Part shown: piece after piece, positions 8,981 to 17,120 of the stretch | Layout of the letters: every line of letters begins with the position of its first letter | Numbering within the stretch: the stretch's first letter is position 1 | From: Deltaproteobacteria bacterium | GTDB lineage: Bacteria; Desulfobacterota; Desulfarculia; Desulfarculales; Desulfarculaceae | Direction: 5' to 3' | DNA length: 57,332 nt | Assembly: GCA_020444165.1 (NCBI GenBank) | Contig: JAHLLK010000034.1 | Coordinates: forward strand, 1-57,332 | The notes under the pieces: generated by a model | Seen by the model: only the letters and a program-made list of their open reading frames with translations | Told to the model about the DNA's origin: nothing | Database searches by the model: none | Position numbers and translations under genes: made by a program

Positions 8981-9769
8981 CTACCAGGCGGTCCAGCCGC
9001 CGTCCAAGACCAGGTTGGCCCCGGTCATGTAGGCCGCGGCCGGGGACAGGAGGAACACCACCGCCCCGTTGTACTCGTCCTCGGCCGCCATGCGGCCCAG
9101 GGGCACCCGGCGTTGGTAGCCCTCCAGAAAGCGGGGGTCCTGCTGGTTGAACACGCCGCCCAAGGTGAGGGTGTTCACGCGCACCCCGCGGGGAGCCCAA
9201 TAGGTGGCCAGGTAGCGGGTCAGGTTCAACAGCGCGGATTTGCTGGCTGAATAGGCCACGGGCTTGAAAAAGGTCTCGCCATCCTGGCGGCGGTACTCAT
9301 AGAGGCTCTGGTCCGGGCTCACCACCCCGTAGATGGAGGCCACGTTGACGATGGCGCCGCGCCCGGCCCGGGCCATGGCCCCGCCCACCACCTGGCAAGT
9401 GAGGAACACCCCCTTGGCGTTGACCTCCATGACCTGGTCCCAGGACTCCTCGGGGTAATCCTCAAAGGGGCCGTTCTCCGCGGCCGGAGCCCCGGGCGGG
9501 GAGTCCAGGGCCGCGTTGTTGATCAGCCCGGTGGGGGCGCCCCAGGCCTCCTCCACCTGGGCCAGGCTGTGGCGCAGGCTGGCCCGGCTGGTCACGTCCA
9601 CGGCCAGATTGAGCTGCCCGGGCCGGCCGGCCGGCGGGGCGGTGCGGTCGAACACTGCCACCCGGGCCCCGCGGTCCAAGAGCGCTCCGGTGTACTGCCG
9701 GCCCAACTGGCCCAGGCCGCCGGTGATCACCACCACCTGGCCCGTGAGGTCGAACAAGGGATCAGGCAA
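8981..9769 (-). CDS. short-chain dehydrogenase/reductase (SDR) of the sugar cluster
   Basis: A 262-residue classical SDR. The cofactor loop is TGGLGQLGR near the N-terminus, NNAALDS gives the NNA element, and the catalytic pair is in YSASKSA (Tyr-x-x-x-Lys). The C-terminus ends in LVLDGGWTAW, typical of classical SDRs. The start is TTG at 9769, preceded by GGAGG and overlapping the upstream phosphatase gene by 8 bases, so the two are translationally coupled. SDRs also sit in legionaminate clusters (PtmA of Campylobacter), where they are thought to adjust a sugar intermediate. The substrate here is not known. Confidence 0.85.
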   Translation of the reverse strand: MPDPLFDLTGQVVVITGGLGQLGRQYTGALLDRGARVAVFDRTAPPAGRPGQLNLAVDVTSRASLRHSLAQVEEAWGAPTGLINNAALDSPPGAPAAENGPFEDYPEESWDQVMEVNAKGVFLTCQVVGGAMARAGRGAIVNVASIYGVVSPDQSLYEYRRQDGETFFKPVAYSASKSALLNLTRYLATYWAPRGVRVNTLTLGGVFNQQDPRFLEGYQRRVPLGRMAAEDEYNGAVVFLLSPAAAYMTGANLVLDGGWTAW

Positions 9770-10277
9770 GGGCCGTGCCTCCTTCCTCCAGAACCTCGGC
9801 CAACAAATCGCAGAACTCGCGCACCGCGCCGTGGCCCCCGGGCCGGGTGGTCACCAGGCGGGCCAGGCGCCGCACCGCGGGGTGGGCGTCGGCCACCAAG
9901 ACCGGCACCCCCACCGCGGCCAGGCAGTCCCGGTCGTTGAGATCGTTGCCCAGGTAGGCTGCTTGGGCGAGGGACAGGCCCCGCGCGGCCAGGATCTCCT
10001 CCAGCACGGCCAGCTTGTCGTCCAATCCCTGGCGGCAGGCCAGGCCCAGCTTGCGGCAGCGGTGGCCCACCACGGGGTTCTTCTCGGTGGAGAGCACCAC
10101 CAGCTCCACCCCCAGGCGCTTGAGCCGGGCCAGGCCCAGGCCGTCGGCCCGGGTGCAGCGCACTGCCTCGCGGCCGTCCTCGAACACGTACACCGCGTTG
10201 TCGGTGAACACCCCGTCGAAGTCAAAGGCCACCAGCCTGACCGCCCGGAGCGCCTCCCGGTCGGGGGGAGAGATCAT
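9762..10277 (-). CDS. HAD-family sugar-acid phosphatase, KdsC/YrbI type
   Basis: A compact 171-residue HAD phosphatase with no cap domain. Motif I is FDFDGVFTDN, motif II is STEKN, the conserved lysine is in GLDDKLAVL and motif III is YLGNDLNDRDCL. This is the KdsC pattern, which removes the phosphate from 3-deoxy-octulosonate or nonulosonate 8/9-phosphates. The start at 10277 overlaps the synthase stop codon by 4 bases (ATGA), and the upstream in-frame extension is Gly/Pro-rich and unlikely to be translated. Its presence suggests that the neighbouring synthase makes a phosphorylated product (as in the sialate-9-phosphate or KDN-9-phosphate routes); this is inference from context. Confidence 0.88.
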   Translation of the reverse strand: MISPPDREALRAVRLVAFDFDGVFTDNAVYVFEDGREAVRCTRADGLGLARLKRLGVELVVLSTEKNPVVGHRCRKLGLACRQGLDDKLAVLEEILAARGLSLAQAAYLGNDLNDRDCLAAVGVPVLVADAHPAVRRLARLVTTRPGGHGAVREFCDLLAEVLEEGGTALA

Positions 10278-11326
10278 GCCTCCAGGTCCTCCCAGGCCAA
10301 CATCTGGTCCGCGGCCAAGGGCCGGGCCAGCTTGCGGCCCACCACCACGTCCCACTCGTAGGGATGGAGCCCCCCTGCCGGAGATTTCAGGGCCAGGTCC
10401 GCCTCGCCGAGCACGGCGCCGGCGGCCAGGTCCCGGGCGGCCACGATGGCCTTGCCCATCTTCATGATGGGCTTCTCCTCGCTGGGCAGCACCCGCTTAA
10501 CCCCGTCGCCCATGGCCTCCCGGGCCCTTTGGAGGTCCCTGACCAACTTGCGGAGCCCCTCGGGCTCCAGGCTGAAGGCGTGGTCCGTGCCTTTCATGGC
10601 CCGGTTCAGGGTGAAATGCTTCTCGCTCACCCGGGCGCCCATGACGTAGGCCACCACACTCATGGCGATGCCGCTCTGGTGGTCGGAGAGGCCCAAGACC
10701 GCCCCGGGGAAGCGCTCGCGGTAGGTGTCCAACACCCGCAGGTTCATCTCCCGGGGCTCGCAGGGGTAGGCCGCGGTGCACTGCATCAGGCAGATCTGGT
10801 CGTTCAGGGGAGCCACCGCTTCCCAGGCCCGCTCCACGTCGGCCAGGGTGGACCCGCCAGTGGAGATGAACATGGGCCGGCCCAGGCGGGCCACGTAGCG
10901 GAGCAGCGGGATGTTGCGGAGGTCGCCCGAGGCCATCTTGTAGGCCGGCATGTCCAGCTCGGCCAGGAAATCGGCGCTCTTGAAGTCAAAGGCCGTGGCG
11001 AACATGGTGAGGCCCAGCTCGGACGCAAAGGCCAAAAGTTCCTCGTATTCCCGCCGGCCGAACTCCAGGGCCTCGCGGTGCCGGCCATAGGTGGGGCCGA
11101 AGCTGTTCTCGTTCTCATAGGGCGCGTCGTACAGGGCCCGGCTGAAGAGCGTGCGATTGTCCCGCTTTTGCAGCTTGACCGCGTTGGCCCCGCAATCCTT
11201 GGCCCGCCGGAACAGCTCCCGGGCCTTTTCCAGGCTGCCCTGGTGATTGTGGCCGATCTCGGCGATGACGTAGCAGCCGCTCTGGTCGTCGATCACCTCA
11301 CCCGCTACGATAAGTCTTCCCGGCAT
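10274..11326 (-). CDS. NeuB-family nonulosonate (sialic-acid-like) synthase
   Basis: 350 residues with the NeuB barrel signature: VIAEIGHNHQGSLEKA, then NAVKLQKRDN, MASGDLRN, FISTGGSTLADV, LMQCTAAYP and LGLSDHQSGI. The C-terminal part (about 285-345, RDLAAGAVLGEADLALKSP) is the SAF antifreeze-like domain that closes the active site. NeuB enzymes condense phosphoenolpyruvate with an aldose to give a 3-deoxy-2-ulosonic acid. The start follows GAGAAGG. No epimerase (NeuC) or aminotransferase gene is beside it, so which aldose it uses cannot be read from the window. Confidence 0.9.
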   Translation of the reverse strand: MPGRLIVAGEVIDDQSGCYVIAEIGHNHQGSLEKARELFRRAKDCGANAVKLQKRDNRTLFSRALYDAPYENENSFGPTYGRHREALEFGRREYEELLAFASELGLTMFATAFDFKSADFLAELDMPAYKMASGDLRNIPLLRYVARLGRPMFISTGGSTLADVERAWEAVAPLNDQICLMQCTAAYPCEPREMNLRVLDTYRERFPGAVLGLSDHQSGIAMSVVAYVMGARVSEKHFTLNRAMKGTDHAFSLEPEGLRKLVRDLQRAREAMGDGVKRVLPSEEKPIMKMGKAIVAARDLAAGAVLGEADLALKSPAGGLHPYEWDVVVGRKLARPLAADQMLAWEDLEA

Positions 11327-11498
11327 CTAAGCCTTCTCTTTGGCGGAGAGGCCTGGCGGCCCTTCCGGTCGGGCAACGGGCCTTCCCTGGCCCGCCGCCA
11401 TGGTTGTCCTTCTGCACCCGCGCGCCAGCCCCGGCGCTTCGGTCGCTGCTGAGACGCGCCCAAGGATGGCCTTCCCCATTAAAACACTAAAGTTTTTT

Positions 11499-11519
11499 GG
11501 GGGAAGGGGGGGTTCCCCC
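11499..11519. terminator. G/C-run hairpin between the transketolase and synthase genes
   Basis: GGGGGAA (11499..11505) pairs with TTCCCCC (11513..11519) around seven G. It is preceded on the plus strand by AAAACACTAAAGTTTTTT. A closely similar A/T-then-G block lies beside the 14456..14499 terminator in the opposite orientation. It may weaken read-through in the 221-base gap after the transketolase gene. Confidence 0.35.
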
Positions 11520-11547
11520 CACATTCCTCTTTTTCTCCTAAAACCTC

Positions 11548-13476
11548 TTAACCAACCTCCCCCAAATCCCGCCGCACGGCGGCGGCCAGGTGGGCCGCGT
11601 CCAGGCCGTGGTGGGCCAGCACTTCGTCGGGGTCTCCCCAGGCCGGCACGCCGGTGACGGCCAGTTGCCGGAGGGTAGTTTGCCGGAATTGGGGGTCGTT
11701 CCACAGTTCGGCCCTGAGGGTGTCGGCCAGGCCGCCTTGGGGCCCGTGGTCTTCCAGTATATAGAGCAACTCCACCCCGGCCAGGGCCGTGGCCAGCCAT
11801 TTTCGGTCCAGGCGGTTCAGCCAGGGCTGATTGATGACTTTGAGCTCCACCCCTTCGGCGGCCAATTCCTCGCCGGCGGCCAGCGCCTGGGCCAGCATCA
11901 GGGGGCCGTAGGCCAGGACCGCGGCCCGGCCGCCGGCCCCGGCCAGGACAGCGCCGCGGCCCGGGGCCAGGGTATAGCCCGGGGGCAGGGTGAGTTCCCG
12001 GGGGCTGGGCGTGATGGGCAGGCGGAGGGCCACCGGGCCCGGGGCCTCTTCCACCGCCCAGGCCAGGGCCTGGGCCGCCTCGTCCGGGTGGCAGGGATGG
12101 ATAACCGCCATGCCCGGCACGCTGCCCATGAGCGCGGCGTCGCGCACGCTCTGGTGGGTGTGCCCCGGGCCGGCTGGCACCAGGCCGGCGTAGTGGCAGG
12201 CGTAGATGATGCGGGTGCCCTCGGACGCGTTGTTGTAGATGTGCTCGGCCGCCCGGCCGGTGAGAAAGGACGCGAAGCTGTTCACCACGGGCAGAAGGCC
12301 GTGGCGGGCCAGGCCCCCGGCGGTGGAGACCATGTCCTGCTCGGCGATGCCGCTCTCGAGGAAGCGCTCCGGGTAGGCGGCGCGGAAATCCTCCAGACGG
12401 CAGTCCAGGGAGAGGTCCGCGTCCAAGACCACCAGTTCGAGGTGCCGGCCGCCCAGTTCGGTGAGGGCCTGGCCATAGCCCTGGGCCACGCTCTGGGCCG
12501 AGAAACCGGGCCAGGTGCGCGGCAGCGGCGGCACCTCCCCGGCCTGGGGCGGCTCCAGACCCAGGTTGGCCAGGGCCTTGCCCAGCCGGGAGGCGATGGC
12601 TTGCCGGGCTCGGGCGTAGGCCTCGTCATTGGGCGCGCCGGAGTGCCAGCGGTACAGGCCGTCGTCCTGGGCCAGGGCCAGGGGGTGCTCCATGAAGGCC
12701 ACGCCGCGGCCCTTGATGGTGTCGGCGATGATCACCCGGGGCCGGTCCGGCGGGGCCTCGCCGCCCAGGGCGGCCAGGAGCTGGTGGAAGTCGTGGCCGT
12801 CAATGCGCTCCACCCGCCAACCAAAGGCCCGGAACTTGGCCGGCAGGTCGCCCAGGGGGCTGGTCTCGGCCACCAGGCGGTCGGACTGCACCTTGTTGTG
12901 GTCCACCACCACGGTGAGGCCGGCCTCCTGGTTGGCCGCGGCCAGGAGCGACTCGTAGATCTGGCCTTCCTGCAGCTCGCCGTCGCCGGTCATCACGAAC
13001 ACCCGCCCGCCCCGGCCCAGGATGCGCCGGGCCAGGAAGGCGCCCTTGGCCTTGGCGATGCCCATGCCCAGGGACCCGGTGTTGAACTCCATGCCCGGGG
13101 TGGACACGTCCGGGTGGCCGCAGGGCCCGGCCAGGCGGCGCAGCGCCAGGAGGTCCTGGTCGCTCATGAGCCCCAGGGAGTGCAGCACCGCGTAGAGCCC
13201 GGGCACGTCGTGGCCCTTGGAGGAGAAATAGATGTCCCGTTCCGGGTGATCCAGGCCCACCGCCGCCGTGTTCAGCACCGCGTAATAGAGGGTGGTCACG
13301 ATGTCCAGGCTGGAGAGGCTGGAGCCCAGATGCCCCGAGCCGGCCCGCTTCACCGCGGCCAGGGTGTTGAAGCGGCACATGTCGGCAAGGAACGCGAGCT
13401 TCAGGGGCAACAAAAGCTCGGAGTCCCGCACGCGGGCGAACTCCGGGGCAGGGTAGATGCTGGTGTCCACAGGCAT
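11548..13476 (-). CDS. transketolase, full-length single chain
   Basis: A 642-residue two-domain transketolase. The thiamine-diphosphate domain shows GSGHLGSSLS, the metal/diphosphate signature GDGELQEGQIYESLL with the closing VVDHN, and TIKGRGV. The pyrimidine domain carries the catalytic Glu in FLESGIAEQDMVSTAGGLA, and the C-terminal domain follows. Transketolases move two-carbon ketol units between sugar phosphates. Sitting between the cytidylyltransferase gene (42 bases upstream) and the synthase gene, it is more likely a pathway-specific enzyme that shapes the sugar precursor than a housekeeping copy; this is inference from position. The start follows a GGAG-poor leader, so exact initiation is less certain. 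Confidence 0.88.
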   Translation of the reverse strand: MPVDTSIYPAPEFARVRDSELLLPLKLAFLADMCRFNTLAAVKRAGSGHLGSSLSSLDIVTTLYYAVLNTAAVGLDHPERDIYFSSKGHDVPGLYAVLHSLGLMSDQDLLALRRLAGPCGHPDVSTPGMEFNTGSLGMGIAKAKGAFLARRILGRGGRVFVMTGDGELQEGQIYESLLAAANQEAGLTVVVDHNKVQSDRLVAETSPLGDLPAKFRAFGWRVERIDGHDFHQLLAALGGEAPPDRPRVIIADTIKGRGVAFMEHPLALAQDDGLYRWHSGAPNDEAYARARQAIASRLGKALANLGLEPPQAGEVPPLPRTWPGFSAQSVAQGYGQALTELGGRHLELVVLDADLSLDCRLEDFRAAYPERFLESGIAEQDMVSTAGGLARHGLLPVVNSFASFLTGRAAEHIYNNASEGTRIIYACHYAGLVPAGPGHTHQSVRDAALMGSVPGMAVIHPCHPDEAAQALAWAVEEAPGPVALRLPITPSPRELTLPPGYTLAPGRGAVLAGAGGRAAVLAYGPLMLAQALAAGEELAAEGVELKVINQPWLNRLDRKWLATALAGVELLYILEDHGPQGGLADTLRAELWNDPQFRQTTLRQLAVTGVPAWGDPDEVLAHHGLDAAHLAAAVRRDLGEVG

Positions 13477-13518
13477 GGAGCGTGTTCTCCGTTCGGGGGC
13501 GGGGAGGCCGGTTGTGAA

Positions 13519-14265
13519 TCAGGGCAGGGGGTAGGGCGAGGCCTCCACCGGGGGCAGCGCGCAACGCCCCTCGGCCACCCATTTTTCCAACAGCTCGAAA
13601 TCGCTCTCGTAGTCCACGGCAAAGCCTTCGCAGGCGTCGGTGAAGAACGGCGCCACCACCCGGCCCTCCCGGGAGTGGGTCTCGGGCACCACCCGGGCCC
13701 AGGCCATCTCCAGGCTGGAGTTCTGCACGTAGACCTGGGGGCAGTCCTGGTATTGCCGGGCGTGCCACGGCACCCCCAGGTGGTCCTGGTCCAACAGGGG
13801 CCGGATTCGCTCGCCCTCTACCACCCACATCTTGCCGGGGTGTTCCTTGACCAGTTGCACCGCCCGCAAGGAATCGATGCCCGGCAGGGAGACGAAACGC
13901 GCCATGGCCCGGCGGATGGTGGCCGGCAGCCGCAAGGGGCTGGTGGGCCGCAGGATGCTGAAGGTGTCAAAGGGCTCGCCCAAGGCCCCCAGCGCGTGGG
14001 CCAGCCACTCGATGTCCGGGCTGGTGCTGGTGGCGAACTCCGCCGGCCGCAAAAAGGGCGCCTCGGCCCCGTAGTGCCGGGCGATGTCCTGGAACAGCTC
14101 GGAGTTGGTGGAGACCACCACCCGCGCATAAAGGCCGGCCTGCCGCGCGGCCGCGATGGTGTAGGCCAGGAGAGGGTGCCCCAAAAGGGGGCGGATGTTC
14201 TTGTCCTTGACCCGTAGGGAGCCGCTGCGCGCGGGAATCAGGGCCAGGTTTTTCAGGTCAGCCAA
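13519..14265 (-). CDS. CMP-nonulosonate cytidylyltransferase (NeuA family)
   Basis: 248 residues. The nucleotide-binding signature is LALIPARSGSLRVKDKNI, followed by LAYTIAAARQ, VVVSTNSE and the substrate-side block LRPTSPLR, all typical of CMP-sialate/CMP-legionaminate synthetases. The reaction activates the free acid sugar as its CMP ester for transfer by a glycosyltransferase. The start chosen is TTG at 14265, 9 bases after AAGGAGG; a longer frame upstream is Arg/Pro-rich and ignored. It is the first gene of the minus-strand sugar block. No glycosyltransferase lies in the window. Confidence 0.88.
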   Translation of the reverse strand: MADLKNLALIPARSGSLRVKDKNIRPLLGHPLLAYTIAAARQAGLYARVVVSTNSELFQDIARHYGAEAPFLRPAEFATSTSPDIEWLAHALGALGEPFDTFSILRPTSPLRLPATIRRAMARFVSLPGIDSLRAVQLVKEHPGKMWVVEGERIRPLLDQDHLGVPWHARQYQDCPQVYVQNSSLEMAWARVVPETHSREGRVVAPFFTDACEGFAVDYESDFELLEKWVAEGRCALPPVEASPYPLP

Positions 14266-14455
14266 CTGCGAGGACCTCCTTGGACGCCCGGGGCGGGCCG
14301 GGCCGCCGGAACGGGGCGCTTCCCGCCCTTGTACTAACACAGCCGCGCCGAAAGGGGAAACCCTGTTACGAAAGCTTCCCCGCCGGCCGGGTATATCTTA
14401 ACCAAAAGGCGGGAAAAAGCACCCCCCAGGAGACTGTCGGAGAAAGGGGAAGATG

Positions 14456-14499
14456 GGGGGGGAGGGACCCTTTTTTGTAAAAAAGGGTCCCTCCCCCCC
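14456..14499 (-). terminator. strong hairpin after the glyoxalase-family gene
   Basis: A perfect inverted repeat: 14456..14476 pairs with 14479..14499, G-rich outside and T6/A6 inside. It lies just past the end of the minus-strand VOC gene and upstream of the sugar cluster, separating the two transcripts. Confidence 0.65.
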
Positions 14500-14513
14500 A
14501 CCCCCAAAAAACT

Positions 14514-15143
14514 TCAGGGTTTTTTCCGGGTTGAGGAGCAGCCCGCCTTCTGGGACCATTTGTCGCGCCAGGCGTCCAAAAGCTCCCGGCCCTCCCCGGG
14601 ATAGGCGGTCCACTCCTCCGGCGGGGTGGGGCGCGCCGGCTGGGGCCAGTGCCCCGGCTGGGGGTCGGGGCCCTCCAGGGCCACCCCCGAGGGCTCGCGG
14701 TCCACCAGGGCCGGGGACTCGCGGGGATCGAAGCCCGGGATCACCACGCTGAACTCCAGGGGCACCCCGTTGGGGTCGAAGGTATAGATGGAATGGATGA
14801 AGCCGTGGTCAATGACCTCGCTCACCCAGAAGCCGGCCGCGTCCAGGCTGTCCTTCAGCCGCCACAGCGCGGCGTGGTCCTCCACGGTGATGGCCAGGTG
14901 GTCGAAGATGAAAGGTCCCTTGGCCGGGTAGCCGTGATCCTTCTCTTCCACCGGCTCCACTTCCGGCCACTCGAAAAAGCCCACCAGATCGCGCGCGGAA
15001 AGCTCGAAGAAATACAGCCGCCCGCCTTCCCGGCCCAGGCCGGCCACCAGCCTGAGCCCCAGGAGATCCCGCCAATAGCGGATGGTGGCCGGCAGGTCCC
15101 GGGTGGCCAGGACCAGGTGGTTGACTCCCTTGTGACGGGGCAT
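14514..15143 (-). CDS. glyoxalase/VOC-family metalloprotein
   Basis: 209 residues. Two beta-alpha-beta-beta-beta modules of the vicinal-oxygen-chelate fold: the first starts GVNHLVLATRDLPATIRYW, the second FDHLAITVEDHAALW and ends in GVPLEFSVV. The His of NH, the His of DHL and the Glu of LEF are the likely metal ligands. A Pro/Gly-rich tail of about 60 residues follows the fold. The start at 15143 was chosen because homology begins at once and AAAGGAT lies upstream; the longer frame to 15212 is Ala/Arg-rich. VOC proteins include isomerases, lyases and dioxygenases, so the substrate cannot be named. Confidence 0.8.
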   Translation of the reverse strand: MPRHKGVNHLVLATRDLPATIRYWRDLLGLRLVAGLGREGGRLYFFELSARDLVGFFEWPEVEPVEEKDHGYPAKGPFIFDHLAITVEDHAALWRLKDSLDAAGFWVSEVIDHGFIHSIYTFDPNGVPLEFSVVIPGFDPRESPALVDREPSGVALEGPDPQPGHWPQPARPTPPEEWTAYPGEGRELLDAWRDKWSQKAGCSSTRKKP

Positions 15144-15373
15144 GCGAGCATCCTTTCCCGGGGCGGCCGCCGCCGCCCCCCGCCGGGCTTGAGACCCTTT
15201 CCTATATTCCAATTATCCTTGACAGCGGGGGGACGATGATCTAATTTCGGCACACTTCGTCACACCATGAAAGCTTTGCGGGACGCTGGGTTAGTCCCCG
15301 CGGCCGCCAGCAGCCCTCCGGGTGGCGGGGGGTCAGCTTTGGCTTGACGAGTTGTGCGCGAGTATGTTAACAG
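15144..15373. other. divergent intergenic region ahead of the dsr operon
   Basis: Spacer between the minus-strand VOC gene and the plus-strand rsbRD-dsr operon. TTGACG (15344..15349) with a 17-base spacer to TTAACA is a possible weak promoter for the plus strand. No gene seen. Confidence 0.3.
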
Positions 15374-15402
15374 TTTCACGTTGTGGAAACGTGAAATTTT
15401 TT
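15374..15402 (+). promoter_or_regulatory. palindrome with T-run upstream of rsbRD-dsrMKJOP: attenuator-like hairpin or operator
   Basis: TTTCACGTT (15374..15382), loop GTGGA, AACGTGAAA (15388..15396), then TTTTTT (15397..15402). As RNA it has the form of an intrinsic terminator and lies about 100 bases ahead of the first gene. As DNA the symmetric GTGAAA-type half-sites also resemble CRP/FNR-family operators. The two readings cannot be told apart from sequence alone. Confidence 0.5.
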
Positions 15403-15503
15403 GCATTCTTATCAGCCATTAGCGATCGCCCCGGCAGGGGCGCGTTCCGCGGGGAGTGCCGTGGGCGGCCAGGGGATCGGTACGGCGGGAGTGATACCCG
15501 GTA

Positions 15504-16064
15504 ATGGAACTCAGCGAGTTTCTGGCCAAGAAAAAGGGCCCGGTCCTCGACGCCTGGATTTCCGCCATCGTCGCCACCTATCCCGAACAGACCGCTCAAT
15601 TCCTGCGGCGCAAGAAAGACCGCTTCCTGAACCCGGTGGGCCACACCATCCAGAACGAAACCGACAACATCCTGGAGCAGTTGCTCCTGGACGAGCCGGA
15701 CTTCGAGGCGCTGACCGGGTTCCTGGACAAATTGATCCGCATTCGGGCCATCCAGGACTTCACCCCGGCCCAGGCGCTGGATTTCGTGTTCGCCCTGAAG
15801 CCCATCATCCGCGAGTTGGTGGAGAAGGCGGGCATGACCGACGACTTGGCCCGGCAGGTGCTGGCCATGGAACGGCGGGTGGATCAGCTGGCGTTGCTTT
15901 CCTTCAATATATACATGGCGTGTCGTGAACAGATATACCAGATCAGGAGCAAGGAACTGGCCAACAACACCTACATGGCGCTCCGGCGCGCCGGGGTGGT
16001 GATGCCGGGAGAAGATGCGGCTGAGCTGGAAGAAGATTCAGAAGACAACAACGGGCTAACCTAA
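15504..16064 (+). CDS. RsbRD N-terminal domain protein heading the dsrMKJOP operon
   Basis: 186 residues, all-helical. FLAKKKGPVLDAWISAIVATYP at the start is typical of the RsbRD_N domain (stressosome RsbR N-terminal-like). There is no STAS domain behind it, and the C-terminus is acidic (EEDSEDNN). It starts 16 bases ahead of dsrM, so co-transcription is very likely. A gene of this type commonly precedes dsrMKJOP in sulfate-reducing Desulfobacterota (known context). Its role is unknown; a regulatory or assembly role tied to the Dsr complex is a guess. Confidence 0.8.
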   Translation: MELSEFLAKKKGPVLDAWISAIVATYPEQTAQFLRRKKDRFLNPVGHTIQNETDNILEQLLLDEPDFEALTGFLDKLIRIRAIQDFTPAQALDFVFALKPIIRELVEKAGMTDDLARQVLAMERRVDQLALLSFNIYMACREQIYQIRSKELANNTYMALRRAGVVMPGEDAAELEEDSEDNNGLT

Positions 16065-16080
16065 AGCGAGGTGGCATTTT

Positions 16081-17118
16081 ATGTACGCCGTTGTCTCGGT
16101 CCTTACAGTTTTGGTTTTGATGGCCATCGCCTTGGCGGGGGTGGCGGGAGCCGGTCTGGACGTCCTGTTCGGCGTGATCATACCCTACGCGGCGTTGATC
16201 ACCTTCTTCGTGGGCGTGGCGGTCCGGGTCATGGACTGGGCCGGTTCTCCGGTACCTTTCCGCATTCCCACCACCGGCGGCCAGCAAAAAACACTGCCCT
16301 GGATCAAGCAGAGCAAGCTTGACAACCCCTACACGGGCGGGCAGGCCTTTCTCCGGATGGTGTTGGAGGTCCTGACCTTCCGATCACTGTTCCGGAACAC
16401 CAAACTGGACTTCCGCCAGGGTCCGGTCATCCGCTACAGCTCGGAGAAATTCCTCTGGCTGTTCGCGCTGATGTTCCACTACGCCTTCCTGGTGGTCCTC
16501 CTGCGGCATCTGCGCTTCTTCCTGACGCCGACGCCCGAGTGGGTGTTGGGGCTGGAGGCCCTGGACGGCTTCTTCGAGGTGGGCCTGCCCCAGCTTTTGT
16601 TGTCGGGCGTGATCCTCTTCGGCGCGGTGGGACTTTTGTTCACCCGCCGCATGTGGATTCCCACGGTGCGTTACATCTCGCTGCCGGCCGACTACTTCCC
16701 CCTGTTCCTGATCATGTTCATCGCCCTCACCGGCATCGCCATGCGCTATCTCTTACGGGTGGACGTGACCGGCATCAAGGAACTGACCATGGGCTTGGCC
16801 ACCTTCCACCCCACGGTGCCCGAGAACCTGAGCCCCTGGTTCTACTGCCACTTGTTCTTGGTTTGCTGTCTCATCGCCTACTTCCCCTTCAGCAAACTGA
16901 TGCACCTGGGCGGCGTGTTCCTGAGCCCCACGCGCAACCTGGCCAACAACAGCCGGGCCAAGCGGCACATCAACCCCTGGAACCCTCCGGATATCAAACC
17001 CCACTCCTACGCGGCCTATGAAGACGACTTCCGCGAGGAGATGGTGGAAGCCGGCATACCCGTGGATAAGGAACTGGAGCCCGCAGAGGGTGACCCCGCA
17101 GAGGGTGAAGAGGAATAA
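16081..17118 (+). CDS. dsrM: DsrM, membrane cytochrome b subunit of the DsrMKJOP complex
   Basis: 345 residues with several hydrophobic spans and the NarI-like cytochrome b region (about 120-300). Spans such as LFALMFHYAFLVVLLRHLRFF and FYCHLFLVCCLIAYFPFSKL carry the histidines expected for heme b. The N-terminal short spans (VVSVLTVLVLMAIALAG) are usual for DsrM. The protein is thought to exchange electrons with menaquinol and pass them to DsrK. The C-terminal tail is acidic and repeats AEGDPAEGEEE. It lies two bases ahead of dsrK. Confidence 0.92.
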   Translation: MYAVVSVLTVLVLMAIALAGVAGAGLDVLFGVIIPYAALITFFVGVAVRVMDWAGSPVPFRIPTTGGQQKTLPWIKQSKLDNPYTGGQAFLRMVLEVLTFRSLFRNTKLDFRQGPVIRYSSEKFLWLFALMFHYAFLVVLLRHLRFFLTPTPEWVLGLEALDGFFEVGLPQLLLSGVILFGAVGLLFTRRMWIPTVRYISLPADYFPLFLIMFIALTGIAMRYLLRVDVTGIKELTMGLATFHPTVPENLSPWFYCHLFLVCCLIAYFPFSKLMHLGGVFLSPTRNLANNSRAKRHINPWNPPDIKPHSYAAYEDDFREEMVEAGIPVDKELEPAEGDPAEGEEE

Positions 17119-17120
17119 CT

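Noticed and set aside
7050..9032. Open frame of 660 codons on the plus strand opposite the acyltransferase fusion
   Set aside because: Same reason: His/Gly/Gln/Val-rich shadow sequence of a gene with clear motifs on the other strand.
11590..14217. Open frame of 875 codons on the plus strand opposite the sugar cluster
   Set aside because: It runs through two well-supported minus-strand genes and the gap between them, with no recognisable domain or ribosome binding site; a composition artefact.
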